This document shows positions 7,568 through 16,839 of a DNA stretch of 39,503 bases, piece after piece. Position 1 is the first letter of the stretch. Each line of letters starts with the position of its first letter. Origin of the DNA: Streptomyces sp. NRRL S-337. Its GTDB lineage: Bacteria > Actinomycetota > Actinomycetes > Streptomycetales > Streptomycetaceae. Both the position numbers and the translations under genes were made by a program. The notes beneath the pieces are model-generated. The model was not told where the DNA came from. It saw nothing but the letters and a program-made list of their open reading frames with translations, and made no database searches. The stretch covers positions 1-39,503 of the forward strand of contig NZ_JOIX01000069.1 in NCBI RefSeq assembly GCF_000720175.1, written 5' to 3'.

Positions 7568-9538
7568 TCAGCCGACATGGACACGGGGGCGATGGGAACG
7601 GTCGGGTTCGGCCTCGCGGAGGACCTCGCGGGTGACGGGGGCGACTTCGCCCTGGCCGAAGAGGAAGAAACGGAGGAACTGGGCGAAGGGATTGCCTTCG
7701 GTCCACTCGAAGTAGATGTGCGGGCGCTTGCCCGTCTCGTCGCGCACGTGCAGCAGCAGCGCGGCCAGTGCGTTGGAAATGGTGGAGCTTTCGAGGGCGA
7801 GTACGCGATAGCGGTTGTGGAGGACCTCGCCGTGCACGCGCAGCTCGCTCTCGAACTCGGACGGGTCGCGGACGGTTACCTCGACGAAGATGAAGTCGTC
7901 CTCGGCCGGAAGGTCATTGTCGGTGCGGATCTGCTGGAGCTTGTCGCGGTATTCGGCCACGTCGCGCTGATCGGGCTCGTTCGCGATGAACCGGATCTCG
8001 CGGTGGGCGACGTCGCGGATGAACCGCTCGGACATGCCGTCGAGCACGACGCTGGTCACCCGCAGCTCGAAGGCCCGGGCAAGCCGGGAGAGAAGCGACA
8101 GCAGGATGATCCCGGCGATGAAACAAGCGCCGATCTTCACCCCGTCGGGCCGTTCGATCACATTCGCCACCGTCGTGTAGAGGAACACCGCCGCGATCAC
8201 GGCGAAGCCGACGGTCCAGCCGCGCTCCCCGCTCCGCCGGGCGGCGATGGTCACCGCGATCGCCGCGGAGCTGATGAGCACCAGCACACCCGTGGCGTAG
8301 GCGCCGCCCTGGGCGTCCACGTTGGCGTCGAAGATCCAGGTCACCAGGAAGGCGACAGCGATGAAGACCAGCACCATCGGGCGCACGGCCCGTGCCCAAT
8401 GGGGTGCCATGCCGTAGCGCGGCAGGTACTGGGGCATGAGGTTCAGCAGGCCGGCCATGGCCGAGGCGCCGGCGAACCAGAGGATGGCGATGGTGGAGAT
8501 GTCGTAGACAGTGCCGAAGGCGGAGCCCAGGTACTGGTGGGCGAGGTAGGCCAGGGCGCGCCCGTTGGCCGGGCCGCCGGGTTTGAAGGCGGGCTCGGGG
8601 ATCAGCAGGGTGGTGACGAAGCTGGTGATGATCAGGAAGACGCTCATGATCACGGCGGCGGTGGTGAGCAGCTTCTTCGCGCCGCGGATCCGCCCCGTAG
8701 GGCGCTCCTCGGTGTCGCCGGCGTCGCCTTCGATATGCGGCATCACCGCCACGCCGGTCTCGAAGCCGGAAAGGCCCAGGGCCAGCTTCGGGAAGACGAG
8801 CAGGGCCACGCCGACCATCGCCAGGCCGTTGCCGTGCTCGGTGGTGAGCCCCTGGGTCCAGTCGGTGACGACGTGCGGCGCGGACAGGACGTGCCACAGG
8901 CCGACCACGACGACCACCGCATTGAGCCCGAGGTAGATCCCGACCAGGACGATCGCGACGCCGATCGCCTCCAGGAAGCCCTTGAGGAAGACCGCGCCGA
9001 GCAGGGCGACCAGGATGAGCGTGATGAGCACCTGCTCACCGTGCAGCGCGCTGGTGAGGTGCGGGTTCTCCACCAGGTGGGTGGCGGCGTCGGCCGCGGA
9101 GAGGGTGATGGTGATCAGGAAGTCGGTGGCGGCGAAGCCGAGCAGGGTGAGGACGAACAGCTTGCCCTTCCAGAAGGACAGCAGCCGCTCCAGCATCGCG
9201 ATCGACCCCTGGCCGTGTGGGCTCTCCTTCGCGACCCTGCGGTACACCGGCAGTGCCCCGGCCAGCGTCACCAGGACCAGGACGAGGGTGGCCACGGGCG
9301 ACAGCAGCCCGGCCGCGAGAGCGGCGATGCCCGGCTGGTAGCCGAGGGTGGAGAAGTAGTCGACACCCGTCAGGCACATCACCCGCCACCACCGCTGTCC
9401 CTGGTGAGCATTCTGCGGGCCGGCGTGCGGACCGGGATGGCGCTTGGCCATATCGGTCAGCCCCTCCAGCAGCCATGCCCGCAGGCGATGCCGCGGTCCG
9501 GACGGGGTGGAAGAGGCCGCGGGGGCGGAGGGGGGCAT
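7568..9538 (-). CDS. APC-superfamily permease, KUP/KimA-like
   Basis: This 656-residue integral membrane protein starts [10 protein letters not shown]. About 12 hydrophobic helices span residues 55-490 (for example [20 protein letters not shown] and [18 protein letters not shown]). The conserved first segment reads [19 protein letters not shown] and is followed by [17 protein letters not shown] soluble C-terminal region of about 160 residues ends [20 protein letters not shown]. Soluble tails of this kind occur in KUP and KimA potassium importers and in cation/amino-acid symporters of the APC superfamily, so potassium or amino-acid uptake is likely; the substrate is not decided by sequence. 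AGGAGC lies seven bases before the ATG. It is divergent from a PAS-GAF-PP2C phosphatase. The open frame continues upstream but without coding features. Confidence 0.82.
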   Translation of the reverse strand: MPPSAPAASSTPSGPRHRLRAWLLEGLTDMAKRHPGPHAGPQNAHQGQRWWRVMCLTGVDYFSTLGYQPGIAALAAGLLSPVATLVLVLVTLAGALPVYRRVAKESPHGQGSIAMLERLLSFWKGKLFVLTLLGFAATDFLITITLSAADAATHLVENPHLTSALHGEQVLITLILVALLGAVFLKGFLEAIGVAIVLVGIYLGLNAVVVVVGLWHVLSAPHVVTDWTQGLTTEHGNGLAMVGVALLVFPKLALGLSGFETGVAVMPHIEGDAGDTEERPTGRIRGAKKLLTTAAVIMSVFLIITSFVTTLLIPEPAFKPGGPANGRALAYLAHQYLGSAFGTVYDISTIAILWFAGASAMAGLLNLMPQYLPRYGMAPHWARAVRPMVLVFIAVAFLVTWIFDANVDAQGGAYATGVLVLISSAAIAVTIAARRSGERGWTVGFAVIAAVFLYTTVANVIERPDGVKIGACFIAGIILLSLLSRLARAFELRVTSVVLDGMSERFIRDVAHREIRFIANEPDQRDVAEYRDKLQQIRTDNDLPAEDDFIFVEVTVRDPSEFESELRVHGEVLHNRYRVLALESSTISNALAALLLHVRDETGKRPHIYFEWTEGNPFAQFLRFFLFGQGEVAPVTREVLREAEPDRSHRPRVHVG

Positions 9539-9629
9539 CGTGCGCTCCTGTCGTGCCGCGAAAGCGTCCAGCCATCGGCGAGACGGCCAGGTCAGCGTAC
9601 GGAACCCGATGGCCCGCGGCGTGGCGGCG

Positions 9630-9646
9630 CCCGGCGTGCCGCCGGG
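9630..9646 (-). other. Stem-loop in permease leader
   Basis: CCCGGCG-TGC-CGCCGGG forms a perfect 7-bp stem with a three-base loop in the region that would be the permease 5' leader. No known riboswitch consensus was recognised around it. Confidence 0.35.
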
Positions 9647-9717
9647 GGATTCCAGCAGGTGGACCCACCGGACGACGCCGGACAGCGGAGCCGGCTCGCT
9701 GATCGGAGCCGATGGGC

Positions 9718-9733
9718 ATATGTCCGATATGTC
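9718..9733. promoter_or_regulatory. Direct repeat ATATGTC x2 in divergent promoter region
   Basis: Two copies of ATATGTC start nine bases apart (9718 and 9727) in the 252-base region between the divergent permease and phosphatase genes. The region is the only AT-rich stretch there and probably holds one or both promoters. Confidence 0.35.
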
Positions 9734-9790
9734 ACAGTGAAGGGAGGGCGCGACGACGCGGTCGGCGAACGCACGAGAGGGCAGCCTTCC

Positions 9791-12091
9791 ATGTCCACGG
9801 ATCGACTCGGCTCGATCACCGAACGGATCAGTTCCTTGAACAGGCGGAGCACGGAGTACGAGGACCTCTTCGACCAGGCTCCGGTGATCTTTGCTGCGCT
9901 GAGCGGGCCGCGGCACCGGCTCGAGGCGGCGAATCCGGCGTTCCTGGAAGCGGTCGGCGGCGACCGCGGGCAGACCGGGGTACCGATCGGTGAGCTGCTG
10001 CCGGAGCTCGGCCCGCAGGGCGTACTGGACCGGCTCGATGAGGTGTACCGGACCGGCACCGCCTACCGTGCCCGCGGAGCCCGGCTGGTGCTCGGCGCGC
10101 CGAGAGCGGAACGGGAGGGGTATTTCGACTTCACCTACGAGCCGCGGCGGGACGCGGACGGCGAGGTCGACGGCGTGGTCGTGATCGCGGTGGACATCAC
10201 CGCGTATCACCACACCCAGGTCCTCGCCGCCGAGCAGCGGGTGCTGCTGGAGCAGATCGCGCGCGACGCACCGCTCGGCGAGATCCTGACCGGGATGGCC
10301 CGGGCGATCGAGGAGTTCTCCCCTGACCTGATCGTCTCGGTGCTGCTCGCCGATCCCGACGGGGCGCATCTGCGGCACGGGGCCGGGCCCAGCCTGCCCG
10401 CCTTCTACAACGAGGCGATCGACGGGGTCGCCATCGGCCCGGACACGGGCTCCTGCGGCACCGCCGCGTATCTGCGTGCTCCGGTGATCGTCACGGACAT
10501 CGCCACCGACCCGCGGTGGGACGGCTATCAGGAGCTGGCGCAGCAGGCCGGGGTGGCGGCCTGCTGGTCCACCCCGATCATGGGTGTGGACGGGCAGTTG
10601 CTGGGCACCTTCGCGATGTACCACCGGACCCCGAGGGCGCCGGACGACAAGGACGTGGCACTCAGCGGGGCGTTCGCCCGGATCGCGGCCCTGGCGATCG
10701 AGCGCCGCCGTGCGCTGGAGGCCGGCGAGGCCGCCCAGGAGCGGGAGAAGGAGGCCCGGGAGGACCTCGCGTTCGTGCTGGACGCCAGCACCGCCATCAC
10801 CCGCGAACCGCACTACTTCGACTGCCTGCAGTGTCTGGCCCGGCTGACTGTGCCCTCGCTGGCACCGCTGTGCACCGTGCACGTGGTGGAGGACGGCCAC
10901 ACCCACCGGATCGCGGTGGCCTCGGACGGCCTGGCCGGCGAGAGCCTGCTGCCCGCCCCCGGGCTGAGCGACGAGATCGACGCCGCGGTGGCCCGGGCGC
11001 TGGCCTCCGGCACCACCGAGACGGGCCGACTCCGTGCCGCCGGCCCCGAGAGCCGTGTCGTCGGTTCCGAGAGCCGTGTCACCGGCCCCAAGGGCAGTCA
11101 TGAGCACGACGGCACCGCGAGCCGCGCCCGGCCCGACGGCAGCTCCGGCCTCGACGGCAGCTTCCGCCTCGGCACGCCTCCCGGGCGGTCGACCGTCACC
11201 GGCTATGTGTGTGTCCCGTTGGCGACCCGTGGCCGCACGTTCGGGGTGCTGACCCTGCTGGCAACGGACCGGGAGCTGGACAGGCATGTGATCGCGCTGG
11301 CTGAGGAACTGGCGCGGCGGGCCGCATCGAGTGCCGACAACGCCCACCAGTTCACCGACCGGGTCCGGCTGGCCCGTGAGCTGCAGGCCGGTCTGCTGCC
11401 GCCCGAGCTACCAACCGTGCCGGGCGCCGAGCTGGCGGCGTCGTACCACCCCGCCGGCGAAGGGCTCGATGTCGGTGGTGACTTCTACGACGTCTTCCCG
11501 CTGCCCGACGACCGCTGGGGGCTGATGATCGGCGACGTCTGCGGGCGCGGTGCGGCGGCGGCCACCACGACCGGCATGGTCCGCCACACGGCGCGGGCCG
11601 CCGCGCGCCTTCTGCACGACCCGGCGGCCGTCGTCGCGGCCATCAACGACGCGCTCATCGAGGGCACCAGCGAGGACACCTTCGTATCGCTGATATACGG
11701 CGAACTGCGGCGCGAGGGTGGACGGCTCGTCCTGGACATGATGCGCGCCGGTCATGTGCCGCCCCTCATACGCCGGGCCGACGGCACGGTGGAACAACTG
11801 GCCCAGCCGGGGCAGTTGCTGGGTATCGCGCCCGGCGTCGACGGTTCCCCGCACCAGGTGGCCCTGTTCCCGGGCGACAGCCTGGTGCTGGTCACCGACG
11901 GCATCACCGAGGCCCGTGACACCGACGGCGAGTTCTTCGAGGAACAGCGCCTGGCCGATGCGCTGGTAGCGGTGCGCGGCCCGGCTCCCTCTGCCGCCGC
12001 GCTGCTGGAGTCCGTCACCGCGGCGGTGACGGCCTTCGCCGGCGATGCCACCGACGACGACCAGGCCGCACTGGTCCTCACCGCCTCCTGA
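9791..12091 (+). CDS. PAS-GAF-GAF-PP2C (SpoIIE-type) sensor phosphatase
   Basis: This is a 766-residue protein. A PAS domain lies at about residues 22-140 ([17 protein letters not shown] to [11 protein letters not shown]), a GAF domain at 148-306 ([20 protein letters not shown], a hallmark string), a second, weaker GAF-like region at 325-515, and the PP2C/SpoIIE domain at 523-766. Catalytic motifs are intact: [41 protein letters not shown] and [12 protein letters not shown]. It should remove phosphate from a serine or threonine of an anti-anti-sigma (STAS) protein in response to a signal sensed by PAS/GAF. No partner is encoded nearby. The second GAF-like region contains duplicated, low-complexity residues at 418-460. 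A weak GAGAGG precedes the ATG. Confidence 0.92.
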   Translation: MSTDRLGSITERISSLNRRSTEYEDLFDQAPVIFAALSGPRHRLEAANPAFLEAVGGDRGQTGVPIGELLPELGPQGVLDRLDEVYRTGTAYRARGARLVLGAPRAEREGYFDFTYEPRRDADGEVDGVVVIAVDITAYHHTQVLAAEQRVLLEQIARDAPLGEILTGMARAIEEFSPDLIVSVLLADPDGAHLRHGAGPSLPAFYNEAIDGVAIGPDTGSCGTAAYLRAPVIVTDIATDPRWDGYQELAQQAGVAACWSTPIMGVDGQLLGTFAMYHRTPRAPDDKDVALSGAFARIAALAIERRRALEAGEAAQEREKEAREDLAFVLDASTAITREPHYFDCLQCLARLTVPSLAPLCTVHVVEDGHTHRIAVASDGLAGESLLPAPGLSDEIDAAVARALASGTTETGRLRAAGPESRVVGSESRVTGPKGSHEHDGTASRARPDGSSGLDGSFRLGTPPGRSTVTGYVCVPLATRGRTFGVLTLLATDRELDRHVIALAEELARRAASSADNAHQFTDRVRLARELQAGLLPPELPTVPGAELAASYHPAGEGLDVGGDFYDVFPLPDDRWGLMIGDVCGRGAAAATTTGMVRHTARAAARLLHDPAAVVAAINDALIEGTSEDTFVSLIYGELRREGGRLVLDMMRAGHVPPLIRRADGTVEQLAQPGQLLGIAPGVDGSPHQVALFPGDSLVLVTDGITEARDTDGEFFEEQRLADALVAVRGPAPSAAALLESVTAAVTAFAGDATDDDQAALVLTAS
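11042..11170 (+). repeat. In-gene tandem duplications in phosphatase
   Basis: Two 21-base units with the core CCGAGAGCCGTGTC lie at 11042-11062 and 11063-11083. Two 18-base units beginning GACGGCAGCT lie at 11135-11152 and 11153-11170. All keep the reading frame and add a glycine/serine/arginine-rich insert to the second GAF-like region. Confidence 0.75.
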
Positions 12092-12106
12092 ACGCGCCGA
12101 CGCGCC

Positions 12107-12112
12107 TATCGT
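12107..12112 (+). promoter_or_regulatory. -10 element of leaderless PLP-enzyme gene
   Basis: TATCGT ends six bases before the ATG at 12119, and no Shine-Dalgarno sequence is present, consistent with transcription starting on the A of the ATG. Confidence 0.5.
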
Positions 12113-12118
12113 TGCCCC

Positions 12119-13297
12119 ATGGAGCCCAGGCCGTCCGACGTTCCCGCCGACGCGAACCCGCTGCGTGCGCTCTCCCTCGACATGCTGCGGCGGCGGACGA
12201 GCATGAAGTGGCGTACGTATCCCGCCGATGTGCTGCCGTTGTGGGTGGCCGAGATGGACGTACCGCTGGCCGCACCGGTGGCCCGGGCGATCGCGGACGC
12301 GGTCGCGCTCGGCGACACCGGCTATCCGGCCGGGACGGCGTACGCCCAGGCGCTGGCCGGCTTCGCCCGCGAGCGGTGGGGCTGGCACGACCTCGCCGTG
12401 GAGCGCACGGCGATCGTGCCCGATGTGATGCTGGGCATCGTCGAGGTGCTGAAGCTGGCTACCCGGCCGGGCGACCCGGTGGTCGTCAACTGCCCCGTGT
12501 ATCCGCCGTTCTACCAGTTCGTCACGCATATGGACCGGCGGATCGTGGAGGCCCCGCTGAGTGCCGGTCGGCGGATCGACTTCGATGCGCTGGAAGCGGC
12601 GTTCCGGGATGGCATGGCCGGCCGTGGCCGGGGCGCGTACCTGCTGTGCAGCCCGCACAACCCGACCGGCACGGTGCACAGCGCGGAGGAACTGGCTGCG
12701 GTGGCGGCGCTGGCAAACGAGTACGGCGTACGGGTCGTCGCGGATGAGATTCACGCACCGGTGGTGGCGCTGGACGCCGCTTTCGTTCCGTACTTGAGCG
12801 TGCCGGGCGCGGAGGGCGGCTTCTCGCTCATGTCGGCGTCCAAGGCGTGGAACCTCGCGGGGCTCAAGGCAGCGCTGGCCATCGCCGGTCCCGCTGCCGC
12901 AGGGGATCTGGCGCGGATGCCGGAGGAGGTCAGCCACGGCCCGAGCCACGTCGGCATCCTCGCCCACACGGCTGCGCTGCGGGACGGCGGCGGCTGGCTC
13001 GATGCGCTGCGCGCCGGGCTCGACGAGAACCGCCAACTGCTCGCCCGGTTGCTGGCCGAGAGGCTGCCGGCGGTCCGCTACCGTCCGGCCGCGGGCACCT
13101 TCCTCGCGTGGCTCGACTGCCGTCCGCTCGGCCTCGGTGACAATCCCGCCGCGTTCTTCCTGGAGCACGGCAGGGTCGCCCTCAGTCCTGGCCCGGACTT
13201 CGGCACCGGCGGAGCCGGCCATGTACGGCTCAATCTGGCGACCTCCCCCGAGGTACTCACCGAGGCAGTGGGGCGAATGGCCGACGCGCTGACCTGA
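12119..13297 (+). CDS. MalY/PatB-type PLP-dependent C-S lyase / aminotransferase
   Basis: This 392-residue fold-type I PLP enzyme shows MalY/PatB features: [20 protein letters not shown] near the start followed by AEMDVPLA, then [35 protein letters not shown] and the PLP lysine K242 in [13 protein letters not shown]. Family members split cystathionine or other beta-C-S bonds to give pyruvate and ammonia; some act only as aminotransferases, and sequence alone does not decide. It is probably cytoplasmic and homodimeric. It follows the phosphatase gene by 27 bases but has its own leaderless promoter (TATCGT, then six bases, then ATG), so co-regulation is not implied. An apparent role in sulfur amino-acid metabolism is inferred from the family. 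Confidence 0.9.
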   Translation: MEPRPSDVPADANPLRALSLDMLRRRTSMKWRTYPADVLPLWVAEMDVPLAAPVARAIADAVALGDTGYPAGTAYAQALAGFARERWGWHDLAVERTAIVPDVMLGIVEVLKLATRPGDPVVVNCPVYPPFYQFVTHMDRRIVEAPLSAGRRIDFDALEAAFRDGMAGRGRGAYLLCSPHNPTGTVHSAEELAAVAALANEYGVRVVADEIHAPVVALDAAFVPYLSVPGAEGGFSLMSASKAWNLAGLKAALAIAGPAAAGDLARMPEEVSHGPSHVGILAHTAALRDGGGWLDALRAGLDENRQLLARLLAERLPAVRYRPAAGTFLAWLDCRPLGLGDNPAAFFLEHGRVALSPGPDFGTGGAGHVRLNLATSPEVLTEAVGRMADALT

Positions 13298-13332
13298 ACC
13301 GGCGCACGACGCGAGGGCTGACGCGCTGGCTG

Positions 13333-13440
13333 TATCGGCATGGCGCGAGCGGTCGGCACGGCGCGAGCGATTGGCACGGCACTAGGGACCGGCACGGCGC
13401 GAGGGATCGGCATGGTGCGAGGGATCGGCATGGTGCGAGG
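13333..13440. repeat. 18-bp tandem repeat, six copies
   Basis: Six head-to-tail 18-base units lie at 13333, 13351, 13369, 13387, 13405 and 13423. The last two are identical (GATCGGCATGGTGCGAGG) and the others differ by one to five bases. A more diverged seventh unit may occupy 13441-13458. Confidence 0.9.
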
Positions 13441-13663
13441 GGTCGACGCGCCGCACTGAAGCGGGCGTTGGCCGGGAGGCGGCGGGACCACAGCGAGGCG
13501 ACATGGGCGGGAAGCCACCTCGATGACGCCCCGTCGACAGCGAGAGTGCACGGCGATGGGCCGCGGGGAGCGAGAGTGCACGGGCAACGGGTGACGGGGC
13601 GACGGGGCGACGGAGCGACGGGAGCGAGACGACAGGGGGCGGAGGGCCGGGGGGCCGACGGTG

Positions 13664-13987
13664 GCGAGGCGACGCGCACGGCGGGCCGTCAGCGCGAGGC
13701 GACACGGACGGGGAGCCGCCAGCACGAGGCACACAGAGGGCGAGCCGTTGGCAGCGAGGCGGTACGGCAATCGGCATGGCACGGCCGCGCCTACACACGG
13801 CACCGAAACGGGCGCGGGCCAGGAGTCGGCGAGCCCTGCGGCGAGACGCTCGAACGGCGGGCCATCCGGGACGAGGCGACACGGACGACGAGCCGTCGGC
13901 GCGAGCGACACGGACGACGAGCCGCCAGCACGAGGCACACAGAGGGCGAGCCGTCGACATGAGGCGCACAAGCAGCGAGCCGTCGAC
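13664..13987. repeat. 29-30-bp degenerate tandem repeats
   Basis: Units of 29-30 bases begin with GCGAGGCGACACGGACG or close variants and end GAGCCGYCRGC. Three consecutive copies lie at 13664-13752 and four at 13871-13987, with a further relic near 14145. A perfect 36-base match joins 13713-13748 and 13919-13954, and a perfect 28-base match joins 13855-13882 and 14128-14155, showing that blocks were duplicated as well as single units. Confidence 0.85.
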
Positions 13988-14289
13988 AGTGATGCGGCAC
14001 GACGACGGGCCGCCGGCGGCGAGGCAGCACGAGAATCGGCACGGCAATCGGCACGCGTCAGCGCCAACGCGCCGCACCGGCAGGGGCGCAGGGCGGGAGG
14101 CGGCAGGGCACGGCGCGACGGCGTGGGCGGCGGGCCATCCGGGACGAGGCGACACACACGACGAGCCGCCGGTGTGAGGCGGACAGACGGCCGGCCTCCA
14201 GAGCGAGACGGCACAGGCAGAGAGCCATCGGCACGAGGCCGCGCGGAGGCCAGACCGTTGGCGGCGCGGACGCACGGGCGCCGGGCCGT

Positions 14290-14442
14290 CCGAGGCGAAG
14301 CGCCACGGACACCAGACAGTCCGCGGCAAAGCAACACGGCACCAGACCCACCGCGGCAAAGCAGCACGAACACGAGACCCGCCGCGCCAAAGCAGCACAG
14401 ACACCAAACCGTCCGCGGCGAAGCGGCGCGGGCGCCGGACCG
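14290..14442. repeat. 30-31-bp tandem repeat, five copies
   Basis: Five adjacent units start at 14290, 14321, 14351, 14382 and 14413. Each begins CCGCGGCAAAGC or a near variant and continues with ACAC-rich sequence. Individual units differ by several bases, so the array is old or under no sequence constraint. Confidence 0.85.
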
Positions 14443-14656
14443 CGGCGCATGCGCCGGACCGCGCCGCGAGCGACGGCGCCCGCAGCGGACGGGCCGAACG
14501 CCGGCGGCCTCCAGCGCGCCCTCAGCAGGCCCCAGCGCGCCCCCAGCGGGCCACCAGCGGGCAAGTCCCCGGCGCTCCCCGAGTGACCCCCGGTGGCACG
14601 TGGTCATCCCATCCCCCGGGGGCCAACTCCCCCCGCAGTCAGCCCCCGCGGTCGTT

Positions 14657-14685
14657 TTGGTGTGGGGCGGATTTCTCCATACGAT
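14657..14685 (+). promoter_or_regulatory. Promoter of leaderless VWA operon
   Basis: TTGGTG (14657-14662) and TACGAT (14680-14685) are 17 bases apart, and six bases separate TACGAT from the ATG at 14692. No ribosome site precedes the ATG. This is the clearest leaderless promoter in the window. Confidence 0.6.
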
Positions 14686-14691
14686 CCAGCG

Positions 14692-15966
14692 ATGATCACA
14701 AGAAAACGGCTGGCGGCCGGGGTGTGCGGGCTGTTGGCCGCGATGGCCGTCGCCCTCCTGCCCACGCCCGCCAGCGCCGGGGAACCGGATGCGAAGACCG
14801 CTCCCAAGGTGGAGCTGACCCTCGACGTCAGCGGCTCGATGCGGGCCCGCGACATCGACGGTCAGAGCCGGATGTCCGCCGCGAAGCAGGCGTTCAACGA
14901 GGTGCTGGACGCCGTACCGGACGGCGTCCAGCTCGGCATACGGACGCTCGGCGCCGACTACCGCGGCGAGGACCGGAAGACCGGCTGCAAGGACACCCGT
15001 CAGCTCTACCCCGTGGGGCCGCTGGACCGCACCGAGGCGAAGACCGCGGTGGCGACGCTCAGCCCGACCGGCTGGACGCCCATCGGACCCGCCCTGCTGG
15101 GCGCGGCGCACGACCTCAAGGGCGGCGAGGGGTCCCGGCGGATCGTGCTGATCACCGACGGCGAGGACACCTGCGCCCCGCTCGACCCGTGCCAGGTGGC
15201 CCGGGACATCGCCGCGCAGGGCATCCACCTCACCGTCGACACGCTCGGTCTGCTGCCGGACGCCAAGACCCGTAAGCAGCTGAGCTGTATCGCCGAGGCG
15301 ACCGGCGGGACGTACACCTCGGTGCAGCACACCAAGCAACTCCGCGACCGCGTACACCAGTTGGTGGAGCGGACGGCCGATCCGGTCGTCACGCCGGTGG
15401 CCACCCAGGGCGCGCAGAGCTGCGCCGGCGCGCCGAAGCTGAAGCCGGGGCTCTACAGCGACCGCGAGAAGTTCGCCGAGCACCGCTGGTACCAGGTCGA
15501 CGTCCGGCCCGGGCAGGAGCTGCGGGCCTCGGTGAGCGTCGCCGCCGACCGTGCCGTCAACAACGACTACGGCGTGCTCCTGCGGGCCTCGACGGAGCAC
15601 GGGCGGGAGCTGGTGCGCGGCGCGGAGGCGGGTGACGGGCGGACGGATGTGATCTCGTCCGGTCTGCGCTACCCCGAGCCGCCGGCCGATGCCCCGGACG
15701 GCGCGGACGAGCCGCCGGCGAAGACGGTCTGCCTTCAGGTCAGCAACTCCTTCTCGGCACCGCCTTCGGTCAAGACCGAGCCCGGTATGCCGGTCGAGCT
15801 GGCCATCGACGTGGTGGACGGTCCGAGCGACGCCTCCGACGCGGCGTTCCTCGGGCTCGGCCACGGCTGGTGGCTGCTGATCACCCTGGCCCTCACCGGG
15901 CTGGTGGCCGGTCTGGTCTGGGGCTGGATCTCCCGTTGGCGCGTCTCCGTCTGGAGGACCAACTGA
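14692..15966 (+). CDS. Exported VWA-domain protein with C-terminal membrane anchor
   Basis: This 424-residue protein starts MITRKRLAAG. A signal peptide (residues 1-29, ending PTPASA) is followed by a von Willebrand A domain at about 36-215. Its metal site motif is intact: D45, S47 and S49 in LDVSGSM, with RIVLITDGEDTC later. A middle region (about 230-385) has the beta-rich build of a pre-peptidase-like or adhesion domain. One transmembrane helix (WWLLITLALTGLVAGLVWGW) is followed by a short basic tail facing the cytoplasm. The VWA domain would therefore sit outside the membrane and bind a protein ligand through a divalent metal. The stop overlaps the start of the next gene, so the two are translated together. 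The ligand is unknown. Confidence 0.88.
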   Translation: MITRKRLAAGVCGLLAAMAVALLPTPASAGEPDAKTAPKVELTLDVSGSMRARDIDGQSRMSAAKQAFNEVLDAVPDGVQLGIRTLGADYRGEDRKTGCKDTRQLYPVGPLDRTEAKTAVATLSPTGWTPIGPALLGAAHDLKGGEGSRRIVLITDGEDTCAPLDPCQVARDIAAQGIHLTVDTLGLLPDAKTRKQLSCIAEATGGTYTSVQHTKQLRDRVHQLVERTADPVVTPVATQGAQSCAGAPKLKPGLYSDREKFAEHRWYQVDVRPGQELRASVSVAADRAVNNDYGVLLRASTEHGRELVRGAEAGDGRTDVISSGLRYPEPPADAPDGADEPPAKTVCLQVSNSFSAPPSVKTEPGMPVELAIDVVDGPSDASDAAFLGLGHGWWLLITLALTGLVAGLVWGWISRWRVSVWRTN

Positions 15967-16787
15967 TGCGCACCGTACGTAGGATGCTGATGACCGCCGC
16001 GCTGGCCGGGGCGGGTCTGCTCGGTGTGGCGGGGCCCGCGGCCGCCGACACCGCGACGCCGAGTCCGAGCGCGAGCACGGAGGCGGCGCCGACCGAGGCC
16101 GGGACCTCGTTCCGTACGGCGACCGCCATCAAGCCCGGTCAGCCCGCGACGGCCGACGCGTCCACCGGTGACTACCTCTACTGGGTGCTGCCGGTCGACG
16201 CGGGACAGCGCGCCACGGTCACCGCGACGGTGACGCTGCCGGCCGCCGCCCGGCACGGTGCGGCCACCTGGCAACTGGACGTCTACGACGGACTGCGCCG
16301 GCGGCAGCCGTGCAAACACGGCGCTCCGACCGAGGCCGCGGCCCAGGGCGCCGGTTCCGTCGAGCTGACCTGCACGTTGCGCACGGTACGCGCCTGGGCG
16401 GAGCCGTGGGCCAACGATCCGCTGCCCGGCAGCTATTACGTGCGACTGACGGTCGTCGATCTTCCGCAAGAGGACCTGGGGCTACCGGTCCATGCCAAGG
16501 TCGAGGCGGGCACGGCCGACCAGGGCGGCGCCCAGGCGGTGGACGGCACGCTCGCCGCTCCCCTGGTGCCCGGTGCCGGTTCGGCCACGCCGCAGTCCGA
16601 CGGGGCGACGCCGTCGCCGCGGCCGGCGGCCATGGCGGAGCCGGACGGCGGCTGGTCCTCCGGCTGGTGGTCGGACCGCTGGCTGTGGACCGCGGCCGGC
16701 GGCCTGCTCGCGGCCCTCGGGGGCATCGCCGGCTATTCCGTCACCCGCGGCTCCGGCCGCCCGTCGCGGGTGCCGCCGGGCGCCTGA
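15966..16787 (+). CDS. Exported membrane-anchored partner of VWA protein
   Basis: This 273-residue protein has a signal peptide (residues 1-27, GVAGPAAA then DTATP), a serine/threonine/proline-rich stretch, a beta-rich domain (TATAIKPGQPATADASTGDY then LYWVLPVDAGQRATVTATV), a proline-rich linker and one transmembrane helix near residue 250 (WLWTAAGGLLAALGGIAGYS) before a basic tail. The same architecture as its neighbour, and the TGATG stop-start overlap, suggest both form one extracytoplasmic complex. The beta-rich part resembles the middle of the VWA protein, which also has a YQVDVRPGQELRASVSV segment. I do not recognise a named family. Confidence 0.8.
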   Translation: MRTVRRMLMTAALAGAGLLGVAGPAAADTATPSPSASTEAAPTEAGTSFRTATAIKPGQPATADASTGDYLYWVLPVDAGQRATVTATVTLPAAARHGAATWQLDVYDGLRRRQPCKHGAPTEAAAQGAGSVELTCTLRTVRAWAEPWANDPLPGSYYVRLTVVDLPQEDLGLPVHAKVEAGTADQGGAQAVDGTLAAPLVPGAGSATPQSDGATPSPRPAAMAEPDGGWSSGWWSDRWLWTAAGGLLAALGGIAGYSVTRGSGRPSRVPPGA

Positions 16788-16800
16788 CCCGAGCCACACG

Positions 16801-16837
16801 GCGGGGCGGTCACGGCATGATGCCGTGACCGCCCCGC
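16801..16837. terminator. Bidirectional terminator-like hairpin
   Basis: Two perfect 17-base arms (16801-16817 and 16821-16837) flank a three-base loop TGA. It lies 14 bases after the VWA partner gene and faces the convergent DUF5685 gene. No T-run follows, which is usual for high-GC actinobacteria. Confidence 0.75.
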
Positions 16838-16839
16838 TC

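Larger units (their letters stand above)
13298..14691. other. Repeat-rich region without a convincing gene
   Basis: About 1.4 kb lies between the PLP enzyme and the VWA gene. It holds three families of degenerate tandem repeats, listed separately. Several frames on both strands are open for hundreds of codons, but the translations are arginine-, histidine- or serine-rich, lack ribosome sites and match no domain. Some repeat units are 29 bases, so they would shift the frame from copy to copy. I see no gene, terminator or RNA here apart from the promoter of the VWA gene at the right end. Confidence 0.75.

Noticed and set aside
9539..9735. c-di-AMP (ydaO-type) riboswitch in the permease leader
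   Set aside because: The KUP/KimA-like permease made this worth checking, but I could not find the conserved riboswitch segments. Only a simple 7-bp stem-loop is clear.
6980..9790. Upstream extension of the phosphatase frame at 9791
   Set aside because: It crosses the FAD oxidase and the antisense strand of the permease with low-complexity translation. PAS homology starts right after the ATG at 9791.
9539..11347. Upstream extension of the permease frame on the minus strand
   Set aside because: The part before 9538 runs antisense to the phosphatase and is compositionally non-coding; a good ribosome site marks the ATG at 9538.
13664..13987. CRISPR array
   Set aside because: The units are contiguous and degenerate with no unique spacers between them, and no cas gene is in the window.
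13078..15864. Open frame of 928 codons on the minus strand through the repeat region
   Set aside because: Antisense to the VWA gene and the PLP enzyme end, and the middle is repeat DNA with frame-breaking 29-bp units. No signal of selection on the protein.
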